A DNA stretch of 64,000 bases from positions 83,498 to 147,497 of the forward strand of contig NZ_JABRWP010000009.1 in NCBI RefSeq assembly GCF_013249045.1, given 5' to 3'. Position 1 is the first letter of the stretch; each line of letters opens with the position of its first letter. The notes under the pieces were generated by a model that saw nothing but the letters and a program-made list of their open reading frames with translations, was not told the DNA's origin and did no database searches. Shown one piece after another: positions 9,064 through 17,770 of this stretch. The position numbers and the translations under genes were made by a program. Origin of the DNA: Winogradskyella eckloniae. GTDB taxonomy: Bacteria > Bacteroidota > Bacteroidia > Flavobacteriales > Flavobacteriaceae.

Positions 9064-10338
9064 ATGCAACGCGACGAACAAATTTTTGAACTCATTAAAG
9101 CTGAAAATGAACGCCAGATCGATGGTATAGAATTAATAGCATCAGAAAACTTTGTAAGCGACCAAGTTATGGAAGCTGCAGGTTCTGTATTAACAAATAA
9201 ATATGCTGAAGGTTATCCTGGTAAACGCTACTATGGTGGTTGCGAGGTAGTTGATGAGGTTGAGAACATTGCTATTGATAGAGCTAAAACATTATTTGGA
9301 GCTGCATATGCTAACGTACAACCACATTCAGGTAGTCAGGCAAATACAGCAGTTTTTCATGCGTGTTTAAAACCAGGCGATACTATATTAGGTTTCGATT
9401 TATCTCATGGTGGCCATTTAACTCATGGTTCTCCTGTTAACTTTTCAGGTAAATTATATCGTCCTACATTTTATGGTGTAAAAAAAGATACAGGTTATAT
9501 TGATTATGATATGTTAGCTGACCAAGCTAAAAAAGAGCAACCAAAATTAATCATTGCTGGTGCTTCTGCATATTCTAGAGATATAGATTTTGCTAAGTTT
9601 AGAGAAGTTTCAGATAGTGTTGGTGCTGTTTTATTAGCTGACATTTCGCATCCTGCTGGTTTAATTGCAAAGGGAATTTTGAATGACCCAATGCCTCACT
9701 GTCATATTGTAACAACTACAACACACAAAACCTTACGTGGACCAAGAGGTGGTATGATAATGATGGGCGAAAATATTGATAACCCATTTGGTATCACTTT
9801 AAAAAATGGTAAACTACGTAAAATGTCTGGTTTATTAGATTCTGGTGTTTTTCCGGGTAATCAAGGTGGACCATTAGAGCACATTATTGCTGCTAAAGCA
9901 ATTGCTTTTGGAGAAGCTTTAACGGATGAGTTTTTACATTATATGTTACAAGTAAAGCACAATGCTGATGCTATGGCAAAAGCGTTTGTAGCTAAAGATT
10001 ATAACTTAATTTCTGGAGGAACGGATAACCACATGATGTTAATTGACCTTAGAAATAAAAATATTACTGGTAAAGATGCAGAGAATGCATTGGTAAAAGC
10101 AGATATTACAGTGAATAAAAACATGGTGCCTTTTGATACAGAATCTCCTTTTGTAACTTCTGGAATTAGAGTTGGTACACCTGCAATTACTACAAGAGGT
10201 TTAAAGGAATCTGATATGGCTTATGTTGTAGATTTAATAGATGAAGTATTAACTAACTACCAAGATGAAACTGTTCTAGAAGGTGTTGCTGAAAAAGTGA
10301 ATGCTTTAATGGGAGGACGCTCTCTGTTTAATGCTTAG
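9064..10338 (+). CDS. glyA: Serine hydroxymethyltransferase
   Basis: This 424-residue PLP enzyme converts serine and tetrahydrofolate to glycine and 5,10-methylene-tetrahydrofolate, the main source of one-carbon units. The N-terminal IELIASENF and [15 protein letters not shown] motifs are typical. PLP is bound by the Lys in [14 protein letters not shown] near residue 224. [16 protein letters not shown] and [13 protein letters not shown] near the end are also diagnostic. Length matches bacterial GlyA. It is monocistronic, with its own promoter element and a terminator at 10393-10427. Confidence 0.98.
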   Translation: MQRDEQIFELIKAENERQIDGIELIASENFVSDQVMEAAGSVLTNKYAEGYPGKRYYGGCEVVDEVENIAIDRAKTLFGAAYANVQPHSGSQANTAVFHACLKPGDTILGFDLSHGGHLTHGSPVNFSGKLYRPTFYGVKKDTGYIDYDMLADQAKKEQPKLIIAGASAYSRDIDFAKFREVSDSVGAVLLADISHPAGLIAKGILNDPMPHCHIVTTTTHKTLRGPRGGMIMMGENIDNPFGITLKNGKLRKMSGLLDSGVFPGNQGGPLEHIIAAKAIAFGEALTDEFLHYMLQVKHNADAMAKAFVAKDYNLISGGTDNHMMLIDLRNKNITGKDAENALVKADITVNKNMVPFDTESPFVTSGIRVGTPAITTRGLKESDMAYVVDLIDEVLTNYQDETVLEGVAEKVNALMGGRSLFNA

Positions 10339-10392
10339 ACTTAAATAAATAGATCTGACAGTTTTTAAAACCGATCTGATCTGAAAATATAG

Positions 10393-10427
10393 AAAAGCCT
10401 TTCAATTTAGTTTGAAGGGCTTTTTTT
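10393..10427. terminator. Terminator of glyA, also at the 3' end of a minus-strand gene
   Basis: AAAAGCCTTTCAA (10393-10405) pairs with TTGAAGGGCTTTT (10412-10424) with one G-T type mismatch and a run of T after it. The stop codon of the converging small gene (TAA at 10407-10409, minus strand) lies inside the loop. Confidence 0.82.
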
Positions 10428-10637
10428 ATAAATTAAAATAAGATTTAATGTGAGTGAAATCGCTATAACGAAACCTATTATGATTAAGTATTGCGTAGAT
10501 AGATTTTTAAAATCTGGTCGTCTTATCTTTTCTACAACAGCTACAACAAAAGGTATTGCAGCTAAGGCATTAAAAGTTAACCATAGATACTTTATAATTT
10601 CAATTGCAAACTTTGAATAATTAAGCTTTGTTTTCAT
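10407..10637 (-). CDS. Small membrane protein, two predicted transmembrane helices
   Basis: The 76-residue product has hydrophobic helices at about residues 15-37 (YLWLTFNALAAIPFVVAVVE) and 49-69 (YLIIIGFVIAISLTLNLILI), with a basic loop between them (KIRRPDFK). I recognise no family. The frame starts with ATG two bases after the stop of the lipoprotein gene 10640-12235, so the two are very likely co-transcribed. Its stop lies in the glyA terminator. Being short, it could be a chance frame, but the two clean helices and tight spacing favour a real gene. Confidence 0.65.
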   Translation of the reverse strand: MKTKLNYSKFAIEIIKYLWLTFNALAAIPFVVAVVEKIRRPDFKNLSTQYLIIIGFVIAISLTLNLILIYKKSPSN

Positions 10638-10639
10638 AA

Positions 10640-12235
10640 CTAATCTTCAAATACAATACTTTCATATGCGCCACAATCTGGCGCAGTAGAATTTCTAGGT
10701 TTGTGTAGAATATCATAACCTGCATGTGGAGTGAGTTGTAATGCCTTACCATTGGCTCCAGAAGAGGTTCCTATTTGCAGTTCGTTTTCGAGCGAATTTT
10801 TAAATTTAGGATCTAGATTAAAAACATTTTGCACGTAATGCTCTGTGTTGTTAAACTCATAATTCCCTGAGTCTTCTAAATTTGTATCATTAAATTTTAA
10901 TAAGCAATTGGTAAATTTAAAATTAAAAGTAGGACCTTCATTTTCTATTGAAAATTCAGGATCGTTATTTCCGTATATTATGCAGTTAATAAAATTAGCT
11001 TCCGTTGCATTGTTGATTATTGGTAAGCCGTTTTCTTCTAATATATAATCATTTATGAGTAAAGAAGGATATTGTCTAAAACTCGAATTCCAATAATTTG
11101 CTATAGTACAATGCGTTAGATTGTATTTGCCTCCAAAAGTTCCTGCAAATGAGGATTGTCCACAATTATTAATGACTAGATTTTCTGCTTTTATTGAAGT
11201 GGCTCTTCCTAAAACGCCAAAGCTACTAATATTAAATATTTTAGAATTAGAAATGGTTAGCTTATCGTTCTCAGCAGTTTGGTTGCCTTCAGCCAATAGG
11301 CCAATCGTAGCATTTTTTATGGTTGCATATGTAATAGTGTTGTTAATACTTCCATTATATAACCAAATAGTTCCCCATTGACCTGGAATATCTGAGTATA
11401 ACGGTTCTAAACGATCACCTTCTAAAATTACTTCGTTTTCTAAAGTTTCTTGATCTGTACTTAAGTCTCCATTAATATTTAAAGACGCACCATCGGTTAC
11501 AATAATACCAGAATCTGCATGGAAATGAACACGCGTACCAGCTTCCATAGTTAAGGTTTTGCCTTCGCCAACGCCTGCGTAACCATAAATAACATACGGC
11601 TTTTCATTGGTAAAAGTGAGTTCGCTGTCTTGCAAAAATCGTCCTTGTAAGTTGGTTTCATCAGGTGTTCCGTCGCCATCTACATCAAAAGTTAAGGTCT
11701 CAACTATATAGGAGTTGTCTTCTTCATTCAATTCTCTATTAGGATATATAAACACTGCATCTTTTACCAAGGTAACAACATCGACGTCTTGCTGAATACT
11801 TCCAGAATCGAATAAAATTTTATCGGTATATAAAAATTGATTTTCTAATACACCTAACTCAGGAGAATTAATATCAATCGTGGTTTCAATAAAAATATAC
11901 AAGCTATCATTGGCTAATAACTCTACATTTTCAAAAAACTTACCTATCTGATTATCGTTTTGAATACCAGTAGACCCATCGACATTCATTCTATAAAGAG
12001 AGTTTTCTCCATTTTCTAGTTGAATCGTCGGTATTACAATGTCTTCATCACTGCGATTATATACTTTTAAATTATAAGTGCTAGAGCCTATAGTTGAAAA
12101 CACTGTATCTAAATATATAGTGTCTTTTGCAAATTCTAAATTTCCGGTATTTGGAGAGAATTCAAAATCATTGCGACAAGAACTCCAAAATATTAGGATT
12201 CCGAAGCAAAGTAAAAATGAGAGTAATCTCTTCAT
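10640..12235 (-). CDS. Lipoprotein with a probable right-handed beta-helix
   Basis: This 531-residue protein has a lipoprotein signal ending WSSC (Cys20). The first part (about 30-190) resembles an immunoglobulin-like fold (DTIYLDTVFSTIGSSTYNLKVYN). From about residue 220 to 480 repeated short strands with Asn/Gly turns (GASLNINGDLS, ITYATIKNATIGLL, LTISNSKIFNIS, FINCIIYGNN) suggest a parallel beta-helix. It ends CGAYE, a motif I associate with this repeat class. No catalytic residues of pectate lyases are evident, so an enzyme role is uncertain. It is probably anchored at the outer membrane. The next gene, two bases on, encodes a small membrane protein. Confidence 0.8.
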   Translation of the reverse strand: MKRLLSFLLCFGILIFWSSCRNDFEFSPNTGNLEFAKDTIYLDTVFSTIGSSTYNLKVYNRSDEDIVIPTIQLENGENSLYRMNVDGSTGIQNDNQIGKFFENVELLANDSLYIFIETTIDINSPELGVLENQFLYTDKILFDSGSIQQDVDVVTLVKDAVFIYPNRELNEEDNSYIVETLTFDVDGDGTPDETNLQGRFLQDSELTFTNEKPYVIYGYAGVGEGKTLTMEAGTRVHFHADSGIIVTDGASLNINGDLSTDQETLENEVILEGDRLEPLYSDIPGQWGTIWLYNGSINNTITYATIKNATIGLLAEGNQTAENDKLTISNSKIFNISSFGVLGRATSIKAENLVINNCGQSSFAGTFGGKYNLTHCTIANYWNSSFRQYPSLLINDYILEENGLPIINNATEANFINCIIYGNNDPEFSIENEGPTFNFKFTNCLLKFNDTNLEDSGNYEFNNTEHYVQNVFNLDPKFKNSLENELQIGTSSGANGKALQLTPHAGYDILHKPRNSTAPDCGAYESIVFED

Positions 12236-12309
12236 GAGTTCATTAATAAAATTAAGGTTTAAAAATATAACTTTTGAAGTTAGGTTTTAGTATCTAAACC
12301 TACATATTT

Positions 12310-13065
12310 CTATTCTTTTGACACGTTTTTTTCTTTATATTCTTCTAATATGATTAAGAACAGTTGACTATTTAGTACCAATTCTTCAAGCAGCAGCATT
12401 TTGTTTTCATCTTTCAGTAGTTTAGAACTGATTTCTTTAGCGTCACAAAAGTCATAAAATAAATACGTTTTATCTTCTGGGATTTTTAAGTCTTTGGATA
12501 GTAATTCTTTATTAAAAAAATCGCTTTTATCAAATAACGAATCTATTTGCGTATATGTTATAGGTTTGTAAATAGGTTCGCGATATTTATCTTTTTTCTT
12601 TAATAATTTAGCGACTAAACCTAATACTGCCAATATGTTTCCACTAGTTGGTTGGTATAGGTGAGGGTTGTTTTTGATGTCTTCTTTTAAAATGTTTTTT
12701 AATTCTGCATTATAAGTTTCTTCAGTAAATACAGGTTGTTCTGGTTCTGCTTTAATTTCAACCTCGTCTAGCTCATTTAAAATTTCTTTAAGTTCAAAAA
12801 CGAAAGTTTCGGTAAAATGAATGTCTTCTAAAATTATGGTCTTTTTATGGTAGAATAAAGATTCAAAAGTAATGCTGTCTTTTACGTTTGCCGTGATACT
12901 AAAATCGCCATCATCATTAGTTAACGTTAAGCGGTTTTGAGTTTTATTATAAACTTTAATGTTTTTTATCGTGCCTTTAGAATCGTATACTTTGCCTTTT
13001 AATGTTTGAGCATTATGTAGCAAAGGAAGGCATAACAGAAAGAGGAGAAAAGTCGTTTTTTGCAT
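12310..13065 (-). CDS. Exported CarboxypepD_reg-like (CNA-B fold) protein
   Basis: The 251-residue product starts at the internal ATG at 13065, because MQKTTFLLFLLCLPLLHNAQ is a complete signal peptide. The frame is open 19 codons further upstream, but those residues spoil the signal. Right after the signal comes LKGKVYDSKGTIKNIKVYNK, a carboxypeptidase-regulatory-like beta-sandwich typical of TonB-system and surface proteins. The rest is Lys/Glu-rich and largely helical, without known motifs. No TonB-dependent receptor plug or barrel follows, so it is a stand-alone protein. Function unknown. Confidence 0.78.
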   Translation of the reverse strand: MQKTTFLLFLLCLPLLHNAQTLKGKVYDSKGTIKNIKVYNKTQNRLTLTNDDGDFSITANVKDSITFESLFYHKKTIILEDIHFTETFVFELKEILNELDEVEIKAEPEQPVFTEETYNAELKNILKEDIKNNPHLYQPTSGNILAVLGLVAKLLKKKDKYREPIYKPITYTQIDSLFDKSDFFNKELLSKDLKIPEDKTYLFYDFCDAKEISSKLLKDENKMLLLEELVLNSQLFLIILEEYKEKNVSKE

Positions 13066-13148
13066 TGTATAATTGATTGATGCTCTAAAGAAAAGAGAAT
13101 TAATCGATACCATACTTAGCATTAAATAAACTTTAACCTAATAAAATG

Positions 13149-13538
13149 TTAATTAAAAAGCGCACCAATTTCAGGAATAATACGTGTTGGTCGTTGTGTT
13201 TTATTATCAATTAAACACCATTTTGCTTTAGATTTCACTATTAATTTATTGGTGGTTACATTAGTGATTTCTACATGTCTCATGGTAGAAACGCCTTCAA
13301 CTAAAGGGACGAAGGTTTTTAAATGTAATGTGTCACCTAATAATGCTTGATTTTTATATTCTATAAAGTGATTTACTAAAAACCATGAGTAGGCTTCTAA
13401 TATATCTTTTGTAGCAAATGCAAGCCAATGTGCTTTAGCTATATCTTGAACCCATTGCACATAACGCACGTTATTTACATGGTTAAGGTCATCTATATCA
13501 TCTTGTGAAACCGTTATGGTTTTTTCAAATATTTGCAT
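13149..13538 (-). CDS. Acyl-CoA thioesterase of the 4HBT hot-dog fold family
   Basis: This 129-residue protein has the family signature DDLNHVNNVRYVQWVQDIAKAHW, where the Asp/His-Val-Asn loop holds the active site, and the usual length for a single hot-dog domain (YbgC/FadM-like). It would hydrolyse acyl-CoA thioesters in the cytoplasm; substrate chain length cannot be read. It lies 25 bases downstream of the next minus-strand gene (13564-14349) and may be co-transcribed with it. Confidence 0.85.
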   Translation of the reverse strand: MQIFEKTITVSQDDIDDLNHVNNVRYVQWVQDIAKAHWLAFATKDILEAYSWFLVNHFIEYKNQALLGDTLHLKTFVPLVEGVSTMRHVEITNVTTNKLIVKSKAKWCLIDNKTQRPTRIIPEIGALFN

Positions 13539-13563
13539 CGTTGTGTTTTGATGCTTAAAGATA

Positions 13564-14349
13564 TTATTTCTTACTAAACAATCTTTTGATTCCGTAAAAG
13601 AATTTACCTATTGTGGTTCTTTTTTTAGAACCGTTTTGCACTTGATTATTTTCTGAAAGCGCATGTGTTGGTGTATTATGGTCATAAACTCTAATGCCAC
13701 CTGCAACTACATTAACCTCACCTAGAATTTCCAATTCATTTGATTGAAGCTTAATATTAATGTGTTTTGCATTTTTAACTTTTATTTCTTGTGAAATGTA
13801 ACCTAAGAAGCTGAAAATAAGCGTTTCATCTTTCTTTACTGCAATGGTGTATTTACCATCAAAATCGGTTTCAATTTTTTGATTGGTGCTTTTTACCACT
13901 ATAGAAACACCGACTAATGGTTTACCGCGTTCTGCTTCGGTAACCATACCATAAATTTTTTGCTTGACTAATATAGAGGTTGCTATTTTGCCACCTATAG
14001 TAGGTCTTATTGTTGTTTCTGTGAGATTTGAGTTGGGTTTACCTTGTGCATAGATACTTTGGTTTCCTATTGCCAAAAATGCTAATAGACCAGAAGCCAC
14101 CCAAGATATATAGTTGTTTTTATTCTTTCTGGCTAAAACCATGTCTCTATCAATCTGTTCCGTTTTAAACCTTCCGCATAAATGACTATTAGTTTCTAAA
14201 GCTGTAATAATTTGTTCATCTGTTTGTTTTGAAAAATCTACAACTGTTTTATCGCAAACAGCACAATGACGTCCTTGTGTTTGAGGCGTCATTGTATTCC
14301 AATCTTCATGACAAGGTTCTGGAATACTTATGGTAATTACTTTTCTCAT
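13564..14349 (-). CDS. Membrane protein with CarboxypepD_reg-like domain and Cys motif
   Basis: The 261-residue protein begins in the cytoplasm with a small conserved part (IPEPCHEDWNTM, GRHCAVCDKTVVDFS, LCGRF). Its CxxC plus flanking Cys could bind zinc. A transmembrane helix follows (about residues 80-100, ISWVASGLLAFLAIGNQSIYAQ). Residues about 130-205 form a carboxypeptidase-regulatory-like beta-sandwich (KIYGMVTEAERGKPLVGVSIVVK, FDGKYTIAV) in the periplasm. The tail is basic. Such architecture recurs in Flavobacteriaceae as hypothetical proteins. The start overlaps nothing and its ATG follows a plausible leader. Function unknown. Confidence 0.78.
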   Translation of the reverse strand: MRKVITISIPEPCHEDWNTMTPQTQGRHCAVCDKTVVDFSKQTDEQIITALETNSHLCGRFKTEQIDRDMVLARKNKNNYISWVASGLLAFLAIGNQSIYAQGKPNSNLTETTIRPTIGGKIATSILVKQKIYGMVTEAERGKPLVGVSIVVKSTNQKIETDFDGKYTIAVKKDETLIFSFLGYISQEIKVKNAKHINIKLQSNELEILGEVNVVAGGIRVYDHNTPTHALSENNQVQNGSKKRTTIGKFFYGIKRLFSKK

Positions 14350-14445
14350 GATTTCTATGATTTACATCAAAGAACCAAAAGTTGATTATGAAATAAAACG
14401 TAGAATGAGTAAAGTCGTCTTTTCAATGAGTGAAGTCGCTTTTGC

Positions 14446-15498
14446 TTATTGCGCTGTGATTTTTACTTCAAAGAGTTTATCCCAGTTTTTTCCTGTAACA
14501 AATATAGTTTTACGCTCAGGATGATATGCAATACCGTTTAATACATCTAAATCAGGATGTTGTTTTACCAAAGACTTTAATGGTTTAAAGTTAATAACAC
14601 CTTCAACACCACCTGTTTTTGGGTTGATTATAGCAACGCCATTTCTTTGATATATATTAGCAAATATTTTACCATCTATCCACTCTAGTTCATTAATTCT
14701 TGGAATTTTTCCTTTTTCGGTGTACACTTCTAAGTGTCCGTTTTCCGTTAGATTTTCAGGATCTAAAAAATAGATCTTTTCGGTACCATCAGATTTGTAT
14801 AATGTTTCGCCATCATTACAAATGCCCCAACCTTCTTTGCTTGAGCCGTAATTGAATGTATTTAGTTTTTCAAAACTCTCTACGTCATACACAAACCCTC
14901 TTTTAGCTTGCCATGTTAATTGATATATTTTGTTGTTTAAAATGGTTAAACCTTCTCCAAAATATTGATCTTCTAAATTGATGTTTTTGATAACCTCTCC
15001 TGTTTCAAAATTGATTTTTCTAAGTTTAGATTTTGTTTTTTGCCCTGTACTTTCATAGAGTTCACCATTATAAAACTCAAGCCCTTGGGTGTAAGACGTG
15101 ATATCGTGAGGATAGGTGTTTACAATCTCATAGGTGTAAATTGTAGGAATTACATTATTATAGATAACCACAGATTTAGTAATGGTTTCTAATTGGTCTC
15201 CAAGTTTTATTTTTGCAGTAATTGTTTTTTGCCCTAATGTTATATGTTTTAAAACAGAATTAGTTTCAATAGGTTTTCCATTTAGTTCATAAGCAATACT
15301 AGAAATTTCTAAATTCTCAGGATTTTCAATAGATAACTTTAAAGAATCTCCATACATTAATGATTTTTCATTCGTTTTTATAGTTAAACGCGATGTTTTA
15401 GTCGAATTGTTTTCGCCACAGCTAAATAAAAATAGAGTTAATGTAAAGAAAATGAAATGTTTAGATGCTAACATAAGTGCTGTTTTATTTTTTAGCAA
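14446..15498 (-). CDS. Glutaminyl-peptide cyclotransferase (lipoprotein)
   Basis: This 350-residue protein belongs to the plant/bacterial beta-propeller glutamine cyclotransferases, which convert N-terminal Gln to pyroglutamate. Marks: PHDITSYTQGLEFYNGELYESTG, YFGEGLTILNNKIYQLTW, EGWGICNDGETLYKSDG and LNGIAYHPE. The N-terminus is a lipoprotein signal ending LFSC (Cys27 counted from this start). A second ATG at 15474 gives a more usual signal length (Cys19) and may be the true start. The linker part (about 30-110) looks like an Ig-like domain. The enzyme would act in the periplasm, fitting the N-terminal Gln of many exported flavobacterial proteins cut after AQ or SQ. Confidence 0.9.
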   Translation of the reverse strand: MLKNKTALMLASKHFIFFTLTLFLFSCGENNSTKTSRLTIKTNEKSLMYGDSLKLSIENPENLEISSIAYELNGKPIETNSVLKHITLGQKTITAKIKLGDQLETITKSVVIYNNVIPTIYTYEIVNTYPHDITSYTQGLEFYNGELYESTGQKTKSKLRKINFETGEVIKNINLEDQYFGEGLTILNNKIYQLTWQAKRGFVYDVESFEKLNTFNYGSSKEGWGICNDGETLYKSDGTEKIYFLDPENLTENGHLEVYTEKGKIPRINELEWIDGKIFANIYQRNGVAIINPKTGGVEGVINFKPLKSLVKQHPDLDVLNGIAYHPERKTIFVTGKNWDKLFEVKITAQ

Positions 15499-15538
15499 GT
15501 TATTAAATTAAATTCAGTTTAAAAATCTACATAAATCG

Positions 15539-15568
15539 TTGTGTAAATATGAAAAGGTTGTATCTTTG
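15539..15568 (+). promoter_or_regulatory. Promoter of the SRP RNA
   Basis: TTG at 15539-15541 is followed by exactly 19 bases and TATCTTTG at 15561-15568, a near-perfect Bacteroidota housekeeping promoter. The RNA begins a few bases later. Confidence 0.8.
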
Positions 15569-15571
15569 CAG

Positions 15572-15669
15572 CCGGCAAGTCCTACACAACCAGCTCCTGT
15601 TGAATCCTCCAGGGCGGGAACGCAGCAAAGGTAAACGGTTGTAGCGGTGTGATGTAGGTAGCTTGCCTT
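15572..15669 (+). ncRNA. ffs: Signal recognition particle RNA, small bacterial (4.5S) type
   Basis: About 98 bases fold into one long hairpin whose ends are GGCAAG (15574-15579) and CTTGCC (15662-15667). The apical part carries the conserved SRP domain (TCCAGGGCGGGAACGCAGCA) recognised by Ffh. A T-run directly after the closing stem ends transcription. A strong promoter precedes it. It targets membrane and secreted proteins to the Sec machinery. No Alu domain is present, so this is the small form. Confidence 0.95.
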
Positions 15670-15700
15670 TTTTTGTACCCAAAAGTCTCCTATAAATTTG

Positions 15701-15708
15701 TACTTTCG
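15701..15708 (+). promoter_or_regulatory. Possible -7 element of the SDR gene
   Basis: TACTTTCG lies 22 bases before the ATG at 15730 and differs from TAnnTTTG by one base. No clear -33 element is present. Confidence 0.35.
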
Positions 15709-15729
15709 TTTAAATAATTTCTAAACTAT

Positions 15730-16533
15730 ATGTCTAAAGTTGTTTTAATCACAGGAGGTTCTTCAGGAATTGGTAAATCGGTTGGTGAGTTTCTTCATGC
15801 CAAAGGGTTTAAAGTGTATGGCACCAGTAGAAATCCAGAAAATTATCCTAATAGTAAATTTCCTATTGTTGCTTTAGATGTTACGCAACCCGAAACGATT
15901 TCTAAATGTGTTTTTAATGTACTCGCGGAAACTTCTAAAATTGATGTGTTAATTAATAATGCAGGAGCAGGTATCACAGGACCAATTGAAGAAATTCCAG
16001 ACCAAGAAATAAAACGGAATTTTGAAACCAACTTCTTTGGTCCCATAAATGTAATTAAGGCCGTTTTACCATCTATGCGAGAGCATAATTCGGGTTTAGT
16101 GATTAATGTTACCTCAATTGCTGGTTATATGGGATTACCTTATAGAGGTGTTTACAGCGCAAGTAAAGGCGCATTAGAATTAATAACCGAAGCCTTTAGA
16201 ATGGAATTAAAAGGGTTTAATATTAGCATGACCAACGTTGCACCTGGCGATTTTGCCACGAATATAGCAGCAGGTCGCTACCATGCACCAGTCTTAGAAA
16301 ATTCGCCTTATAAAGCGACTTACGGGAAAACTTTAAGTATGATGGATGCGCATGTAGATAGTGGTAGTGATCCTAAACAAATGGCAGAAGCCATTTATAA
16401 GATAATAGAAACTAAGAATCCTAAAATACATTACAAGGTTGGTGTGTTTATGCAGAAATTTTCAATTGTTTTAAAACGAATTCTACCAGATACTGTTTAT
16501 GAAAAAATGCTCATGAACCATTATAAATTATAG
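15730..16533 (+). CDS. SDR-family oxidoreductase
   Basis: This 267-residue protein is a classical short-chain dehydrogenase. It has the dinucleotide-binding GGSSGIGKSVG at residues 8-18, NNAG at about 77-80, catalytic Ser in VTSIAGYMG, and YxxxK as YSASKG at about 140. NAD(P)H-dependent carbonyl or hydroxyl oxidoreduction is certain at family level; the substrate is not. The C-terminal basic segment (KFSIVLKRILPDTVYEKML) resembles membrane-associating tails of retinol-dehydrogenase-like SDRs. It stands between the SRP RNA and a small lipoprotein gene 43 bases downstream. Confidence 0.9.
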   Translation: MSKVVLITGGSSGIGKSVGEFLHAKGFKVYGTSRNPENYPNSKFPIVALDVTQPETISKCVFNVLAETSKIDVLINNAGAGITGPIEEIPDQEIKRNFETNFFGPINVIKAVLPSMREHNSGLVINVTSIAGYMGLPYRGVYSASKGALELITEAFRMELKGFNISMTNVAPGDFATNIAAGRYHAPVLENSPYKATYGKTLSMMDAHVDSGSDPKQMAEAIYKIIETKNPKIHYKVGVFMQKFSIVLKRILPDTVYEKMLMNHYKL

Positions 16534-16576
16534 AAAATGGTATGTTTTTTGTGATTTAGTTTTTAAATAAGCTATT

Positions 16577-16963
16577 ATGAAATCAAATTACTTTCTACCG
16601 TTTTTATTCTGTTTTTTATGTTTAGGTTGTGAAGACACCTTAAGTTGTATCATTCCTAGAGAACCCGAACTTCCTAATAAATCATTTCCTGTTACTGCAG
16701 TAGATAGTTATTTCTACACATCACTTAAGGCAGAAATAAACAATGAACCACGAGATGATGATTACGATTATTATTTTGATGTTAAAGGTTTACCATTAGG
16801 AATGGAGTACGTAGTAGATTATAGAACCGTAAAATTACAAGGCATACCAGAAGTCGCTGGTACGTATAGAATCACGGTGGATTTATATGTGGATGTTTTA
16901 GAGATTTCACAGATGAGTCCGAAATACTATGCAGTTATAGCACCACAAAAAGTTATTTGTTGA
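16577..16963 (+). CDS. Small lipoprotein with putative Ig-like fold
   Basis: The 128-residue protein has a short lipoprotein signal ending CLGC (Cys18). The mature part is rich in beta strands and has an acidic Tyr/Asp segment (DDDYDYYFDVKGLP). It then reads GIPEVAGTYRITVDLYVDV, which resembles the putative-Ig/cadherin-like pattern in which GTPxxAGTYxxT ends a domain. No enzyme motif is seen. It follows the SDR gene closely on the same strand and may share its transcript. Confidence 0.75.
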   Translation: MKSNYFLPFLFCFLCLGCEDTLSCIIPREPELPNKSFPVTAVDSYFYTSLKAEINNEPRDDDYDYYFDVKGLPLGMEYVVDYRTVKLQGIPEVAGTYRITVDLYVDVLEISQMSPKYYAVIAPQKVIC

Positions 16964-17023
16964 TTGTGGAATCTCAGTAATGTATTCTTGATATTTTCTT
17001 TTTGATATAATCTGAAAATCATT

Positions 17024-17054
17024 TCTGTAAATTAGCCATTAAGTTGTAAATTCG
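17024..17054 (+). promoter_or_regulatory. Probable promoter of the transaldolase/FSA gene
   Basis: TCTG ending at 17027 is followed by 19 bases and TAAATTCG at 17047-17054. Each box differs by one base from the TTTG / TAnnTTTG consensus. The spacing is ideal, and the leader to the ATG would be about 33 bases. Confidence 0.5.
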
Positions 17055-17091
17055 CAGCAACTTATTAAATAATAATTTTAAACAACATAAC

Positions 17092-17745
17092 ATGAAATTT
17101 TTTATCGATACGGCAAACCTAGAGCAAATTAAAGAAGCTCAAGATATGGGTATTTTAGATGGTGTTACAACAAACCCATCATTAATGGCAAAGGAAGGTA
17201 TTACAGGTACCAACAATATTTTAAAGCATTACGTTGATATTTGTAATATTGTAGAAGGAGATGTATCTGCAGAGGTTATTTCTACAGATTTTGAAGGTAT
17301 GGTAAGAGAAGGGGAAGCGTTAGCAGAACTACATGATCAGATTGTTATTAAATTACCAATGATTAAAGATGGTGTAAAGGCATGTAAATATTTTTCAGAT
17401 AGAGGAATTAAAACCAACGTTACTTTAGTGTTTTCTCCAGGACAAGCCTTATTAGCTGCCAAAGCTGGTGCAACGTATGTGTCACCTTTTATTGGTCGTT
17501 TAGATGATATTTCTACAGATGGATTAAATTTAATCGCAGAGATTCGTCATATCTACGATAACTATGCTTTTGATACTCAAATTTTAGCGGCATCTGTGCG
17601 TCACACCATGCATGTTATTGATTGTGCAAAATTAGGAGCCGATGTTATGACAGGACCTTTAAGTTCAATTTCAGGATTGTTAAAGCATCCTTTAACTGAT
17701 GCAGGTCTAGCAAAATTCTTAGAAGATTATAAGAAAGGGAATTAA
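17092..17745 (+). CDS. fsa: Transaldolase / fructose-6-phosphate aldolase family protein
   Basis: The 217-residue enzyme is a short single-domain TIM barrel of the transaldolase class I group. It opens with [16 protein letters not shown] and [13 protein letters not shown], which place the catalytic Asp and phosphate-binding elements. The Schiff-base Lys is in [27 protein letters not shown] and [16 protein letters not shown] follow. Short members include both true transaldolases and fructose-6-phosphate aldolases, which cannot be separated by eye. The role lies in the pentose phosphate pathway or sugar cleavage in the cytoplasm. A terminator follows at 17779-17808. Confidence 0.92.
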   Translation: MKFFIDTANLEQIKEAQDMGILDGVTTNPSLMAKEGITGTNNILKHYVDICNIVEGDVSAEVISTDFEGMVREGEALAELHDQIVIKLPMIKDGVKACKYFSDRGIKTNVTLVFSPGQALLAAKAGATYVSPFIGRLDDISTDGLNLIAEIRHIYDNYAFDTQILAASVRHTMHVIDCAKLGADVMTGPLSSISGLLKHPLTDAGLAKFLEDYKKGN

Positions 17746-17770
17746 TTAAATTAACCTTAAGCTTAAAGGT